64,000 bases of DNA from Chitinophaga rhizosphaerae (GCF_003958645.1 NZ_RXLO01000002.1:186001-250000), one strand, 5' to 3'; shown: positions 50,528 through 60,469, counted from the first letter of the stretch. Notes: generated by a model from the sequence alone, not told the origin. Program-made: numbers and translations.

Positions 50528-53500
50528 ACAGGGAAGGTATATAGTGTTTACTGTCTTTGTTTTCTGGATTAAGGGAAACGCTTTGCGTGGATGCGGATTT
50601 CATCACCCATCCGAACACCAGCGGGAGCATCACGAGCGCCGCCACCGTAGAGGCTACCAGTCCGCCGATAACCGCGCGGCCCAGCGGGCTTACCTGGTCG
50701 CCGCCTTCGCCGTGCCCGATGGCCATGGGGATCATGCCCACCACCATCGCGAGGCTCGTCATGAGGATCGGGCGGAGCCGCAGCGCGGCGGCTTCCCTGG
50801 CCGATGCCAGCGCGTCGCCGTTATGTTTGCGCAAATGCTCCGCGTTCGTGATCAGCAGCACCGCGTTGGAAATGGATACGCCGACAGACATGATGATGCC
50901 CATGTACGATTGCAGGTTCAGCGTACTGCCCGTGATGCGCAGCAACAGCAACGAACCCAGGATCACCGCAGGCACCGTGGTCAGCACTACGAACGATACG
51001 CGGAACGACTGGAAATTGGCGGTCAGCATGAGGAATATCACCACGATCGCCACGATCAGGCCGCTTTGCAGGCTGCTCAGCGTTTCGGTGAGCGTATTGC
51101 TCAGGCCCACGGGCTCCATCGTTAAACCGCGGGGCAGCTCGCCCAGGGAGGCGATGGCGGCTTTTACGTCTTCGCTGGCGGTACCGAGGTCGGTATCGTT
51201 GAGGTTCGCGGTCACGGAGATCATGGGCATGGCGCCGAGGTTGTCGTTCTCTCCGTAAGTGGTTCCCGGGGTAAGGGTGGCCACGTCTCCCAGCACGGGG
51301 CGCGATGCGTTTTTCATGAGCGGGATCTCGGCGATCTCATCGATGCTGTTCATTTTGTTTTCCGGCACCACCACCTGCACGCTGTAGCTGAGGTTCGTTT
51401 TCTCATCCACCCAAACATTCTTTTCCGTTAACCGGCTGGAAGATGTGGATGCGATGAGCGAACGGGTAACGTCCGTCATATCAGCGCCCAGCTGCGCCAG
51501 CCGCGTACGGTCTACCTCGATGTTGATAGACGGGTATTTGGTGGATTGCTGCAACTGCACGTCGCGCATGTAGTGGATCGCTTTCAGTTTATCGATGATC
51601 TTGTTGGCGTATGCTTCGTTCAGCTTTTTATTCCTCCCGGAAATGCGCACCTCTACCGGCGTGGGGGAACCCTGGCTGAGGATTTTATCGGTCAGCTCGA
51701 TCGGTTCGAAAGACAGTGTCATGTCGGGCACTTTTTCCTTCAGCGCGGCACGCAGCTGTTCCTTCAGTCCTTCCAGCTCGAAATGTTTGTCCTTGTTCAG
51801 GCTCACCTGCAGCACGGCTTCGTGCGGCCCGGCCATGAACAGGTAGATCGGGCTCACGGAGAACAGCGCGGGGTGCTGGCCTACATAAGACGAGGTGATG
51901 CTGATATTTTCCTTGCCGATGACGTTTTCGATGGTATGGATGGCGCGGAGCGTTTTTTCTTCCGTCCTTTCCATCCGCGTCCCCTCTTCCGCGCGCAGCC
52001 TGATCTGGAACTGGCCGCCGTTGGTGCGCGGGAGCACGTCTCGCCCGATGCCGCTCAACAGCCAGAACGCGATACCGCTGATGATGACGAGGTACGCGAT
52101 CACCACGGGTTTGCGGACGGGCATGAGCCGGTCTATCAGTTTCATGAAACGGTTCCGGAATTTCTCGAAGCCGCTCACTTTCCCGTCGTTATTGAAATCG
52201 GCACGTTCCACGAGCACTTTCTTCTGGTCCCAGGTATCGTTTTCGTTGGCGGGAACATGTCCTTTCTTATGTGCTTTCATGATCCAGTTGGCCATAACCG
52301 GCACAAACGTCTGTGAAAGGAAGTAGGAAGTGATCATGGAGAAGCCGATCGCAAGTGCCAGCGGGAGGAACAGTGAACCGGGAATGCCTTTCATGGTGAA
52401 GGCTGGCGCGAACACGGCGAGGATACAGAACAGGATCAGCAGTTTCGGGAAAGCGATTTCCTTACATGCGTCCCAAATGGCGAGAGCCTTGGGTTTGCCC
52501 ATGTCGAAGTGCTGGTGGATGTTCTCGATCGTGACCGTGCTTTCATCCACCAATATCCCGATGGCGAGGGCGAGGCCGCTCAATGTCATGATGTTGATGG
52601 TTTGACCGAAGAGGCTCAAAAACAGTACGCCCGAAATGATCGACACGGGAATGGTGAGGATCACGATGAGCGCGCCGCGGAGGTCTCCCAGAAACAGGAC
52701 CACCATCAGACCCGTGAGGATCGCGCCGATGATGCCTTCCGTCACGAGACTTTTCACGGCGTTCATCACGTAAGTGCTCTGGTCGAATTCGTAACTGAGC
52801 GTTACGTCTTCCGGCAACTGCGCCTGCAGCCGCGGGATGGCTTTCTTCAGATTCTGTACCACTTCCCAGGTGGAGGCGTCGGCCGATTTGGCGACGTTCA
52901 GGTATACAGACCGGCGGCCGTTCACGAGGGCGTACCCCGCGGCAATATCCGCCCCGTCCTCTACCGTGGCCACATCGCGGAGGAAAAGCGTCTGCACGCC
53001 GCCTTTGAACAGCGGCAGGCTCTCGAAATCCTTGATGCTCCTGACGGTCGTATTCGTAGGTGTGATGTAGTTTTTGTCGCCGATGCGCACGTTGCCCGAA
53101 GGCGCCACCTGGTTATTCAACCGGAGCGCTTCCACGAGCTGGTCGGGCGTAAGGTGATGGATGCGCAGCAGCTCGGGGTCTGCCTTGATCACCACGGTAC
53201 GGATGTTGCCCCCGAACGGCGGCGGCGCCACCAGGCCGGGGATGGAGGTGAACGATGCGCGGACGTACACGTTCGCCATATCCATCAGTTCGTTGTTGGT
53301 CCGCTTGTCGGAACTGAGCACGAGCTCACCTACCGGCAGCGTAGACGCATCGAACCGGATGATGAACGGCGGCTGGGAGCCGGGCGGGAAAATGGCCTGG
53401 GCGCGGTTGGAGAATGCAGACACTTCCGCCGCGGCCTGGCTCATATTGGTGCCTTCGTAGAAGTTGAGCTTCATGAGCGTGAGGCCCTGTACGTTTTTCG

Positions 53501-53744
53501 TTTCGATGGATTTTACACCGTTCACGAACAGCAGGATGTTCACGTATTGCTTGGCGAAGAAGGCTTCCATCTGGTTGGGCGTGTATCCGCCGAATGGGTG
53601 CGCGATGTAGAGCACCGGCATGTCGAGCTTGGGGAAGATGTCGACTTTCACTTCCCGCACCGCTTTCACGCCGAAGAAAAACAATCCCGCCACCAGTACG
53701 AGGATGGTGATCGGTTTGTCTAGCGCGCTTTTGATGAGTCCCAT
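50511..53744 (-). CDS. RND-family efflux permease (AcrB/CusA-type)
   Basis: A 1077-residue inner-membrane pump with 12 TM segments and two large periplasmic loops. TM4 carries LVDESTVTIENI with the proton-relay acidic pair, as in hydrophobe or metal exporters. The central cytoplasmic loop between TM6 and TM7 contains DFNNDGKVSGFE (residues 516-527), a full EF-hand-type calcium-binding loop, which is unusual in this family. It works with the upstream TolC-type protein and the downstream fusion protein; substrate unknown. Confidence 0.95.
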   Translation of the reverse strand: MGLIKSALDKPITILVLVAGLFFFGVKAVREVKVDIFPKLDMPVLYIAHPFGGYTPNQMEAFFAKQYVNILLFVNGVKSIETKNVQGLTLMKLNFYEGTNMSQAAAEVSAFSNRAQAIFPPGSQPPFIIRFDASTLPVGELVLSSDKRTNNELMDMANVYVRASFTSIPGLVAPPPFGGNIRTVVIKADPELLRIHHLTPDQLVEALRLNNQVAPSGNVRIGDKNYITPTNTTVRSIKDFESLPLFKGGVQTLFLRDVATVEDGADIAAGYALVNGRRSVYLNVAKSADASTWEVVQNLKKAIPRLQAQLPEDVTLSYEFDQSTYVMNAVKSLVTEGIIGAILTGLMVVLFLGDLRGALIVILTIPVSIISGVLFLSLFGQTINIMTLSGLALAIGILVDESTVTIENIHQHFDMGKPKALAIWDACKEIAFPKLLILFCILAVFAPAFTMKGIPGSLFLPLALAIGFSMITSYFLSQTFVPVMANWIMKAHKKGHVPANENDTWDQKKVLVERADFNNDGKVSGFEKFRNRFMKLIDRLMPVRKPVVIAYLVIISGIAFWLLSGIGRDVLPRTNGGQFQIRLRAEEGTRMERTEEKTLRAIHTIENVIGKENISITSSYVGQHPALFSVSPIYLFMAGPHEAVLQVSLNKDKHFELEGLKEQLRAALKEKVPDMTLSFEPIELTDKILSQGSPTPVEVRISGRNKKLNEAYANKIIDKLKAIHYMRDVQLQQSTKYPSINIEVDRTRLAQLGADMTDVTRSLIASTSSSRLTEKNVWVDEKTNLSYSVQVVVPENKMNSIDEIAEIPLMKNASRPVLGDVATLTPGTTYGENDNLGAMPMISVTANLNDTDLGTASEDVKAAIASLGELPRGLTMEPVGLSNTLTETLSSLQSGLIVAIVVIFLMLTANFQSFRVSFVVLTTVPAVILGSLLLLRITGSTLNLQSYMGIIMSVGVSISNAVLLITNAEHLRKHNGDALASAREAAALRLRPILMTSLAMVVGMIPMAIGHGEGGDQVSPLGRAVIGGLVASTVAALVMLPLVFGWVMKSASTQSVSLNPENKDSKHYIPSLYDHNQ

Positions 53745-53756
53745 TATCTGCTATGA

Positions 53757-55163
53757 TTAAAATTCGTTGATAAATAATCCGAAATCCCCTGCGGCCGCCG
53801 ATTTCAGCAGCAGCGCCTGCCACACGTTGCTATACGCCACGTCGCGGTCGGTTTCCGCGCGGTTGAGGGTATACAGCGCCTGGGTGACGTCTACCAGCGT
53901 GCTCAGCCCGTTCCTGTACATCACGGTTTTCTGGAGATAGGCGTCAGACGCGGATTTGATCTGCACGATGGCTTCGCGGTATGTGTCCAGCGCGTTTTTC
54001 ATTTTGGCATCCGCGAGCGACAACTGTGCTTTCAGTTGCTGGTCTACTACTTCCATTTCATTTTGCAATGCTTTGGACGTGTACGCCTGTGCGCCGAGCT
54101 GCTTGTTCACCCGCAAGATATTGGTCAGGTTCCAGGTGACGCCCAGGCCCAGCAGGTAGTTGGTGCGGGTGGGCTTCACGCCGTCCCAGTAATTATGCGT
54201 GAAAGCGGTATGGTCGGTGATGTATTCCGCCCGGAACCCAGATCCGCGGGTCTGGATAATGCTGAAAACGCTGAACGCGGGATATTGCAGGGTACGGATG
54301 TACTTTTCCTGCTCCCGGCTCAGTTGGATGCGGCTTTGGTAAAACTGAAGGACGGGATGCGCATCCGTCTGCATGGCCACGGTATCCGTCACCACCACCG
54401 GCAAACGGGTGAGGATGAGCGAATCGAGGACGAACGGCTGTGGCGCGAGGCCCATGAGCTGCGCGAGCAGGTTAGCCTGTTCCTGCTCCACATCGCGCGA
54501 GCGGGTGAGGGAAATGCGGGCACTGGCCACTTCCGCGTTGGCAAGGGAAGAATCCACCCCGGCGATGAGGCCGTTCCTGGCGCGGCGCGTTACCACGGAA
54601 CGGAAAGTATCGGCCCGCTCGAGGTTGCGCTCCCAGGCGGCGCTGAGGCGCTGGGCGGCCAACAGGTTCAGATAAGCGCCGGCCACTTTCACTTCGTGCC
54701 GGAATTGTTCCTGCTGGAAGTCGCGCTCGTCGCGGTGCGCGAGCTGCTGTGCGGCTTTGATCTTTTCCTTCATCCTGCCGAACGCGAAAAATTCCCAGTT
54801 CATATTGGCCAGGTAGAGCGCCCCGAAAGCGGCGTTCCAGTTTTGCTCCGGCATGGCCATACCGGAAGAAGCTACGCCCAGACCGCCGAAACCGTACAGC
54901 GGACCGTTCTGTCCGTTGATGGTACCATAGTCTTGCTGGGCAGACACGCTGAAGTTGGGCAGATAATCCCGGCGGGCCTGTTCTGCAGCGGCTTTGGAGG
55001 CGTTGACGTAGTTGGCTTTTGCCTTGATGGAACCGTAGTTGTTCAGTGCCGTTCGTACAGCATCTTTCAGGGTCAGCACCTGCGCGCGGGCGCCGGTGGA
55101 ACCGGTGAGAAGGATAACAGACAACAGCAGATGAACAGGATAGCGTGATGTCATCTGTTTCAA
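53757..55163 (-). CDS. TolC-family outer membrane efflux protein
   Basis: A 468-residue protein with a signal peptide ending near TGARAQ and two OEP repeats (each a pair of long helices plus beta strands, e.g. ALNNYGSIKAKANYVNASKAAAEQARRDYLP and the C-terminal DAYLQKTVMYRNGLSTLVDVTQALY). First structural gene of the RND operon, 29 bp after the kinase gene and 12 bp before the pump. Confidence 0.92.
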   Translation of the reverse strand: MKQMTSRYPVHLLLSVILLTGSTGARAQVLTLKDAVRTALNNYGSIKAKANYVNASKAAAEQARRDYLPNFSVSAQQDYGTINGQNGPLYGFGGLGVASSGMAMPEQNWNAAFGALYLANMNWEFFAFGRMKEKIKAAQQLAHRDERDFQQEQFRHEVKVAGAYLNLLAAQRLSAAWERNLERADTFRSVVTRRARNGLIAGVDSSLANAEVASARISLTRSRDVEQEQANLLAQLMGLAPQPFVLDSLILTRLPVVVTDTVAMQTDAHPVLQFYQSRIQLSREQEKYIRTLQYPAFSVFSIIQTRGSGFRAEYITDHTAFTHNYWDGVKPTRTNYLLGLGVTWNLTNILRVNKQLGAQAYTSKALQNEMEVVDQQLKAQLSLADAKMKNALDTYREAIVQIKSASDAYLQKTVMYRNGLSTLVDVTQALYTLNRAETDRDVAYSNVWQALLLKSAAAGDFGLFINEF

Positions 55164-55191
55164 AAATGAGCGATTTTAAAGCATGGCAGCC

Positions 55192-56517
55192 TTACAGCTG
55201 AGTTTTCTCATGCAAAGAGCGCGCATCATTCTGAAGCAATTTTGAAGAAGTGAAAGTGGCGGGAAAATCGATCGAAATTATGTGATGACCGGTTTTAAAC
55301 CGGTATTCAATGGTAAAGTTGTTCATGTCGCATATTTGCTTCACGATAGACAGGCCGATGCCCACGGAGCTCTGGCACTTGGCCCCCTTCCTGAACCGCT
55401 GGAACATCTCTTCCGGCGGCCCCTGGGGCTCCAGGCCGGTATTGGCGATCACGAGCCGGCGGCTCGTCAGCTCCACGGAAATATGACCGCCGGCGTAATT
55501 ATGGCGGATGGCGTTGCCGATGAGGTTGTTCAGTAAAATGTCTACCAGGGCCGTATGGAGCTTCACTTCCACCTTTTCCTCGATGCGGTAATCCATCGTC
55601 AGCCCCTTGATGGTCACCAGATCGCAGAAGGTATTGACCGTTTCCCGGGCGTACCGGGAAAAGTCGAGCAGTTCCCGGCATTCGAACTCGTTGTTTTCCA
55701 GGCGTGCCAGCAGCACGAGGCTCTTGTTGATCTTCGTGAGCCGGTCTACCGCGTTCTGCATGTCGGAAATGAGGATGGCCTGTTCGCCTTCAATGTTGTA
55801 TTCGGACATGAGCTCCAGCTTGCTGCGGATGATCGCCAGCGGGGTTTGCAGTTCGTGGGAGGCGTTCTCGGAAAATTCTTTCAGGGAAATATAATCGTCC
55901 ACCGCCTTGTCGGTCATTTTACCGACGAACTTGTTCAGTTCGTTGAACTCTTTGGTGCGGGTGGGCTTGAAGTCGAGCTTGGTGCGCGACCGCAGGTTAA
56001 AATGCTGCAGTTTCTTGAGGGTGTTGTAAAAAGGCGCCAGCACCAGCCTGGAAGCCAGGCGCGCCGTGAGCACGATCAGGCCTATCAATATTGCCAGCTT
56101 CCACAAAATACTGGTCCGCAAACCGGTCAGGATCTGTTCGGAACGGGTCACGTAATCCCCCGAAATGATTTTATAACTCGTGCCGTTGATCATATGCCAC
56201 GACGCCACGGTGATCTTCCGGTCGTAATCCTCCATATTGGGATCGTGCTTGACGTTGCGGTCGGAAATAAGGAAGAAATCCGCCGGCATGGTGGAATCCG
56301 ACGGCGCCGCCTTGATCCGGCAGCCCTGCATGAACTCGCCGACTGCCTCTCCCCGCCCCAGCTGCTCCGCCGCACGGATGTTGACATGCTTCAGCCGCTC
56401 CACCGCCGCCCGGTCGATCTCCCCCTTGATGCTCTGGTAAGTGATAATACTGTTGATGGGGATGATCAGCATCGTAACGCCCAGGAACCACAACGTAAAT
56501 CTGTCTACGATCTTCAT
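55192..56517 (-). CDS. Two-component sensor histidine kinase
   Basis: A 441-residue membrane kinase: TM1 at about 10-30, a ~110-residue periplasmic domain, TM2 at about 140-160, a linker, HisKA with SHELQTPL (H around 222), and HATPase (LLNNLIGNAIRHN, SSVGIGLSIVKQI). Paired with the OmpR-type regulator 6 bp upstream. Probably senses envelope stress or a compound exported by the RND system. Confidence 0.93.
   Translation of the reverse strand: MKIVDRFTLWFLGVTMLIIPINSIITYQSIKGEIDRAAVERLKHVNIRAAEQLGRGEAVGEFMQGCRIKAAPSDSTMPADFFLISDRNVKHDPNMEDYDRKITVASWHMINGTSYKIISGDYVTRSEQILTGLRTSILWKLAILIGLIVLTARLASRLVLAPFYNTLKKLQHFNLRSRTKLDFKPTRTKEFNELNKFVGKMTDKAVDDYISLKEFSENASHELQTPLAIIRSKLELMSEYNIEGEQAILISDMQNAVDRLTKINKSLVLLARLENNEFECRELLDFSRYARETVNTFCDLVTIKGLTMDYRIEEKVEVKLHTALVDILLNNLIGNAIRHNYAGGHISVELTSRRLVIANTGLEPQGPPEEMFQRFRKGAKCQSSVGIGLSIVKQICDMNNFTIEYRFKTGHHIISIDFPATFTSSKLLQNDARSLHEKTQL
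55232..55248 (+). promoter_or_regulatory. Candidate response-regulator binding site before the efflux operon
   Basis: TGAAGCAATTTTGAAGA, a direct repeat of TGAAGC/TGAAGA 11 bp apart, differing from the site at 57233-57249 by two bases. It lies inside the 3' end of the kinase gene, about 70 bp upstream of the TolC-type start, where a minus-strand operon promoter could lie. Confidence 0.45.
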
Positions 56518-56523
56518 GCGCTG

Positions 56524-57207
56524 TTATTGTCGGGATGTATTGAATTTATATCCCAGCCCGTACACCGTGCCGATATAATCCGTCCCGTTGGCGGAACTGA
56601 TTTTCTTGCGGATGTTTTTCACATGCTGGTACACGAAATCGAAGTTGTTCAGGTTGTCGGTATAATCGCCCCAAAGGTGCGCGGCGATCGACTGGCGCGA
56701 AAGCACCCTGTTCTTGTTGACCATGAAATACATGAGGAGGTCGAATTCCTTCCGGGTCATATCCAGCAGCATGCCGTTCACCCAGGCTTCGAACGTGTCG
56801 ATGTTGAGGGTGATCTCGTTGAAGGCGATGATATTGCTGCCGCCCAGTGTTTTCCGCCGGTAAATGGCCCGGAGGCGGGCGTTCAGCTCCGGCATGTGGA
56901 AGGGCTTGGTCAGGTAATCGTCTGCCCCTTCTTCCAGCCCGATGATCTTGTCGTCCAGCGAATTCTTGGCGGAAAGGATGAGAATACTGCTTTGCATCCG
57001 CTCCTGGCGCATGAACCGGAGAATTTCCAGGCCGTTGCCGTCGGGCAGCATAATGTCGAGCAATACACAGTCGTACGGAAAGGAAATGAGCTTGTCCTGC
57101 GCATCGCGGATGTTGTAGCTCACTTCACAGATATACCCTTCCCGCGCCAGGAAGGCCGAGATGCTGCTTGCCAGCTCCACATTATCTTCTATCAGCAACA
57201 CTTTCAT
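56524..57207 (-). CDS. OmpR/PhoB-family response regulator
   Basis: A 227-residue regulator. Receiver (1-115: LLIEDN, VLLDIMLPDGNG, LTKPFH) and a C-terminal winged helix (about 125-225: EITLNIDTFEAWVNG, QSIAAHLWGDYTDNLNNFDFVYQHVKNIRKKI). It forms a two-gene unit with the kinase. The TGAAGC direct repeat immediately upstream suggests autoregulation. Confidence 0.95.
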   Translation of the reverse strand: MKVLLIEDNVELASSISAFLAREGYICEVSYNIRDAQDKLISFPYDCVLLDIMLPDGNGLEILRFMRQERMQSSILILSAKNSLDDKIIGLEEGADDYLTKPFHMPELNARLRAIYRRKTLGGSNIIAFNEITLNIDTFEAWVNGMLLDMTRKEFDLLMYFMVNKNRVLSRQSIAAHLWGDYTDNLNNFDFVYQHVKNIRKKISSANGTDYIGTVYGLGYKFNTSRQ

Positions 57208-57232
57208 GATCCGGCAAAATTACGCACAAATT

Positions 57233-57249
57233 TGAAGCAATTCTGAAGC
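57233..57249 (+). promoter_or_regulatory. Candidate autoregulatory site of the two-component system
   Basis: TGAAGCAATTCTGAAGC: two TGAAGC copies 11 bp apart, the spacing usual for tandem OmpR-family binding. It lies 26 bp before the regulator start in the 159-bp interval between the regulator and the divergent lipoprotein gene. Confidence 0.5.
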
Positions 57250-57366
57250 AGCGAACCGTTTGGGCGTTCCGTGTGTTATCTCTAAGCTACTAACTACCTG
57301 AATTTCAAGAGATCACAAAACTGGCACGCGATTCGCAACGTACAGCCCGTTTTAAAATCCTTTCTT

Positions 57367-58257
57367 ATGAAGCCATATGTTTTATTGTTCCCTGCGCTGG
57401 CCGGGCTGGCCGCCTGCGCCGGCGGCGGTGAAAAAGCCGAAGCGGAAGCTGCGGACGCGGCGCGGTTGACAGCCATCAGCGAATATGTGTCCAGCATCGA
57501 CGAAAAAGCCGCTTCCAACAAGATGTTGGCCGCGCATAATTTCGTGAACGGCGATAATTCCGCCGGCGTCATCGGTTTATATTCCATCAAAGACACGCCC
57601 ATCCGGCTCTATATCTTCCCGGAAGGCCCTCCGGGCGATTCCAGCATCGAAACCTGGTTTTACCTCGATACCGTTTCGGTAGACGTGAAAATGCTCCGCG
57701 AAGTGATCACCACCAAAACGGGCGTCATCGAAAACACGTTCTATTTCGATGTGGATACGCTCGTAGGCTCGGAAAGCCGCAAGGCTAAAGACCTCCCGTC
57801 CCTGGAAGCCGCCGCCATCACGCCGTACGAATCGCCCTTCGGCAAAACCGATTACCGGTTCAGCCCCGTCGAAGTGAACACCCTGGCCGAAAAAGCCAAC
57901 GCGGCGCTGCTGATCGACCGGAAAGACCTCAGCCCCAAAGCCAACGAAATGCGCCGCCTCGGCGCTTCGCACTGGGCCGTGAGCAACGAGCCGGGCTGGT
58001 CACTGGCCATCATTCCCAATAAAAAGATCATTTATACCGGCAATTACGGCGAGAACATCATCGAGCTCCCCGCAACACAGGCCCGGAAAGGCGATAAGGA
58101 CGCTTCAATTTTCACATCTTCCGCTAACGGCCACACGCTGACCGCCAAATTCGACAACCAGGTGTGCGCGGACGACGGGGATAAAAAATACCCTTTCACC
58201 GTCACCCTCACGGTAGACGGGAAAACTTTCCGCGGCTGCGGCCAGTCGCTCTTTTGA
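57367..58257 (+). CDS. Lipoprotein with COG3650-like C-terminal domain
   Basis: A 296-residue protein with signal and lipobox LAGLAAC. The C-terminal third shows NEPGWSLAIIP and a disulphide-like C-ADDGDKKYPFTVTLTVDG-GCG pattern, typical of the small COG3650/HslJ-related domain found in lipoproteins. Function unknown. It is divergent from the two-component system, and it converges on the DsbD gene. Confidence 0.65.
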   Translation: MKPYVLLFPALAGLAACAGGGEKAEAEAADAARLTAISEYVSSIDEKAASNKMLAAHNFVNGDNSAGVIGLYSIKDTPIRLYIFPEGPPGDSSIETWFYLDTVSVDVKMLREVITTKTGVIENTFYFDVDTLVGSESRKAKDLPSLEAAAITPYESPFGKTDYRFSPVEVNTLAEKANAALLIDRKDLSPKANEMRRLGASHWAVSNEPGWSLAIIPNKKIIYTGNYGENIIELPATQARKGDKDASIFTSSANGHTLTAKFDNQVCADDGDKKYPFTVTLTVDGKTFRGCGQSLF

Positions 58258-58280
58258 CATGGTAGCACAACTATAAAACA

Positions 58281-58318
58281 AAAAAGGACGCCCCATTGCG
58301 GAGACGTCCTTTCCTTTT
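58281..58318. terminator. Bidirectional terminator
   Basis: AAAGGACG (58283-58290) pairs with CGTCCTTT (58305-58312), with A-run before and T-rich tail after, between two convergent genes. Confidence 0.75.
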
Positions 58319-58333
58319 TATTCCGGTGGCGGA

Positions 58334-60370
58334 TTATTTCTGCGCGGTGTTGCTCACCTTCTTCCAGCCTTCCAGGCCGGCTTTCAGCCAGTTGGAGTAT
58401 TCCTGGATATCGGGTGTGTAGGCCACCGGGAGCGTCAGCAGCCTTTCGTCTGGCGTGATGAGCACGTACAGGGGCTGCGACTGGTTAATGAAATTCACCC
58501 GTTGGAAGGTGGCGTATTTATCGCCGATGGTCACGATCTTTTTGGACCAGCCTTCGTCGGATTTGAAGAGGAACTGGTCGTTTTCGCCGAGTTTCTTGCG
58601 ATCGTCGGTGTAGAGCGAAATCAGGACGTAGTTGTCTTTGATGAGGGAATGTACCTCGGGATCGGTCCACACGTTTTCCTCCATATTACGGCAGTTCACG
58701 CAGGCCCAGCCGGTGAAATCGAGCAGCACGGGCATGTTCTTTTCCTTGGCGAGCGCGAGGCCTTTCTCGTATTCGTTGATGATATCGGGTTCCACGGCGC
58801 CTTTTTCCGTAGCGGTGTGATGGCCGTACCAGCTGTAAGACATCGGGGGCGCGAAGCCGCTCATGAGGCGGATGCGGGCGTATTTGGTGTTGGTGATGCC
58901 GGGGATCAGGTAGAGCGTGAAAGCACCGAAGAGGATACCGAAGAAGATGCGCACTTTGCCCAGTTTTTTAACGGGACTGTCGTGCGGGAACTTGATCAGA
59001 CCGAAGAGGTATGCCGTGGTGAGGCCGAAGATGATGATCCAGATGAGGAAGAAAGTTTCGCGGTGGAGGATGCCCCAGTGCGTAACGAGGTCTGCGTTAG
59101 ACAGGAATTTAATGGCGAGGGCTACTTCCACGAAGCCGAGCACTACTTTCACCGAGGTGAGCCAGCCGCCGGATTTGGGCAGCGAGTTCAGCCAGTTGGG
59201 GAAGAGGGCGAAAAGGGCGAAGGGCAGTGCCAGGGCGATGCCGAAGCCGGCCATGCCCGCGGTGAGCATCCATGCGCCGTTAGCGCCACCGGCGGCGGAA
59301 CCGGCGCCTGCAAGCAGGGAACCCATGATGGGGCCGGTGCAGGAGAAGGAAACCACCACCAGGGTGAGGGCCATGAAGAAGATGCCCACGAGGCTGTTTT
59401 TGTTGGCTTTGGAATCGGCTTTGGAAGCGAGGCCGCTGGGCAGGGTGATCTCGAACAGACCGAAGAAGGAAAGGGCGAATACCACGAATACCACGAAGAA
59501 GGCCAGGTTCAGCCAGACGTTGGTGGAAATATTGTTGAAGATGGCGGAGTCGGCTTTACCGGCGATGTGGAAGGGCAGGCTGAACAGTACGTAGATCAGG
59601 AAGATGAAGAACCCGTACATGGAAGCGTTGAAGATGCCCGACTTGCGGTCTTGCGCGGATTTGGTGAAGAAAGACACCGTGAGCGGGATCATGGGGAACA
59701 CGCAGGGTGTTACCAGGGCCACGAGGCCGCCGAGGAATCCGAGCACGAAAATGAGCCAAACGCTGGATTCGCCTTCGTTACCGATGCCGCCCACTTTTAT
59801 GATGGGATTGGCGAGATCGATAGTGGGGCGTTTGAGGCCTGCGGCGGCGGCTACGTTCTCTTCCAGTCCGCCTGTTTTACCGGCCAGGTTGCCGGAGGCA
59901 TCTGCGGTGAAGGTAAAGGGAACTTCTTCGGGGAGCACTTCTTCTCCTTTGAGGATGAAGTAGTTCACGGTGCCGCGGAGGTCTTTTACGGAATCCGTGT
60001 TATACTTGACGGTGGCGGTGATTTCCGCAGCGTTCTCGAAGTATTTGATCTCCATGTTATCGAGCAGGGGCTCCTTGGCCGTGAGGGGCTTGGAAACGTC
60101 TGCCAGGGCCTGGATTTTGACGCGCGTGTCGCTCAGGCTGTCGAAAACGATGCGGGAGTTGGGCTCGTCGTCCCCCATGGAGGCGGCCATGAGTTTCCAG
60201 CCCGGTTCTATTTTGGCTTTGAATTTCAGGATATATTCTCCTTGCGCCTTTTTTTCGGCGGTGAATTCCCAGGAGGAGGTATGGATTGGAGCGCTTTCCG
60301 TTTCCTGTGCTTTGGTGGAGAATCCGATGAGCAACAGGAAAGCGGTGATTATCGAAACGATATACTTCAT
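58334..60370 (-). CDS. dsbD: Thiol:disulfide interchange protein DsbD
   Basis: Start at ATG 60370 (MKYIVSIITAF), which gives a signal peptide; an upstream frame to 60454 is not needed. About 678 residues. The N-terminal Ig-like domain (about 25-170) is DsbD-alpha-like but has no cysteines in the VNYFILKGEEVLP segment. The membrane domain has TPCVFPM (C about 222) and SCTGPIMG (C about 343), and the C-terminal thioredoxin-like domain has ACVNCRNM (about 557). It transfers reducing power from the cytoplasm to the periplasm. The domain order is canonical, only the N-domain redox pair is missing. Confidence 0.92.
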   Translation of the reverse strand: MKYIVSIITAFLLLIGFSTKAQETESAPIHTSSWEFTAEKKAQGEYILKFKAKIEPGWKLMAASMGDDEPNSRIVFDSLSDTRVKIQALADVSKPLTAKEPLLDNMEIKYFENAAEITATVKYNTDSVKDLRGTVNYFILKGEEVLPEEVPFTFTADASGNLAGKTGGLEENVAAAAGLKRPTIDLANPIIKVGGIGNEGESSVWLIFVLGFLGGLVALVTPCVFPMIPLTVSFFTKSAQDRKSGIFNASMYGFFIFLIYVLFSLPFHIAGKADSAIFNNISTNVWLNLAFFVVFVVFALSFFGLFEITLPSGLASKADSKANKNSLVGIFFMALTLVVVSFSCTGPIMGSLLAGAGSAAGGANGAWMLTAGMAGFGIALALPFALFALFPNWLNSLPKSGGWLTSVKVVLGFVEVALAIKFLSNADLVTHWGILHRETFFLIWIIIFGLTTAYLFGLIKFPHDSPVKKLGKVRIFFGILFGAFTLYLIPGITNTKYARIRLMSGFAPPMSYSWYGHHTATEKGAVEPDIINEYEKGLALAKEKNMPVLLDFTGWACVNCRNMEENVWTDPEVHSLIKDNYVLISLYTDDRKKLGENDQFLFKSDEGWSKKIVTIGDKYATFQRVNFINQSQPLYVLITPDERLLTLPVAYTPDIQEYSNWLKAGLEGWKKVSNTAQK

Positions 60371-60469
60371 ATGTACGATAGACTTAACAGGTTGTATGAA
60401 AGCAAAATGCAAAAACGAGTTCCTTCGCATGAAAGAACTCGTTGTTATGATCAATGAGATGAGACAGGA

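Noticed and set aside
58502..60457. Long open frame antisense to dsbD
   Set aside because: Gly/Glu/Phe/His-rich composition and full overlap with a clear DsbD; shadow of codon usage.
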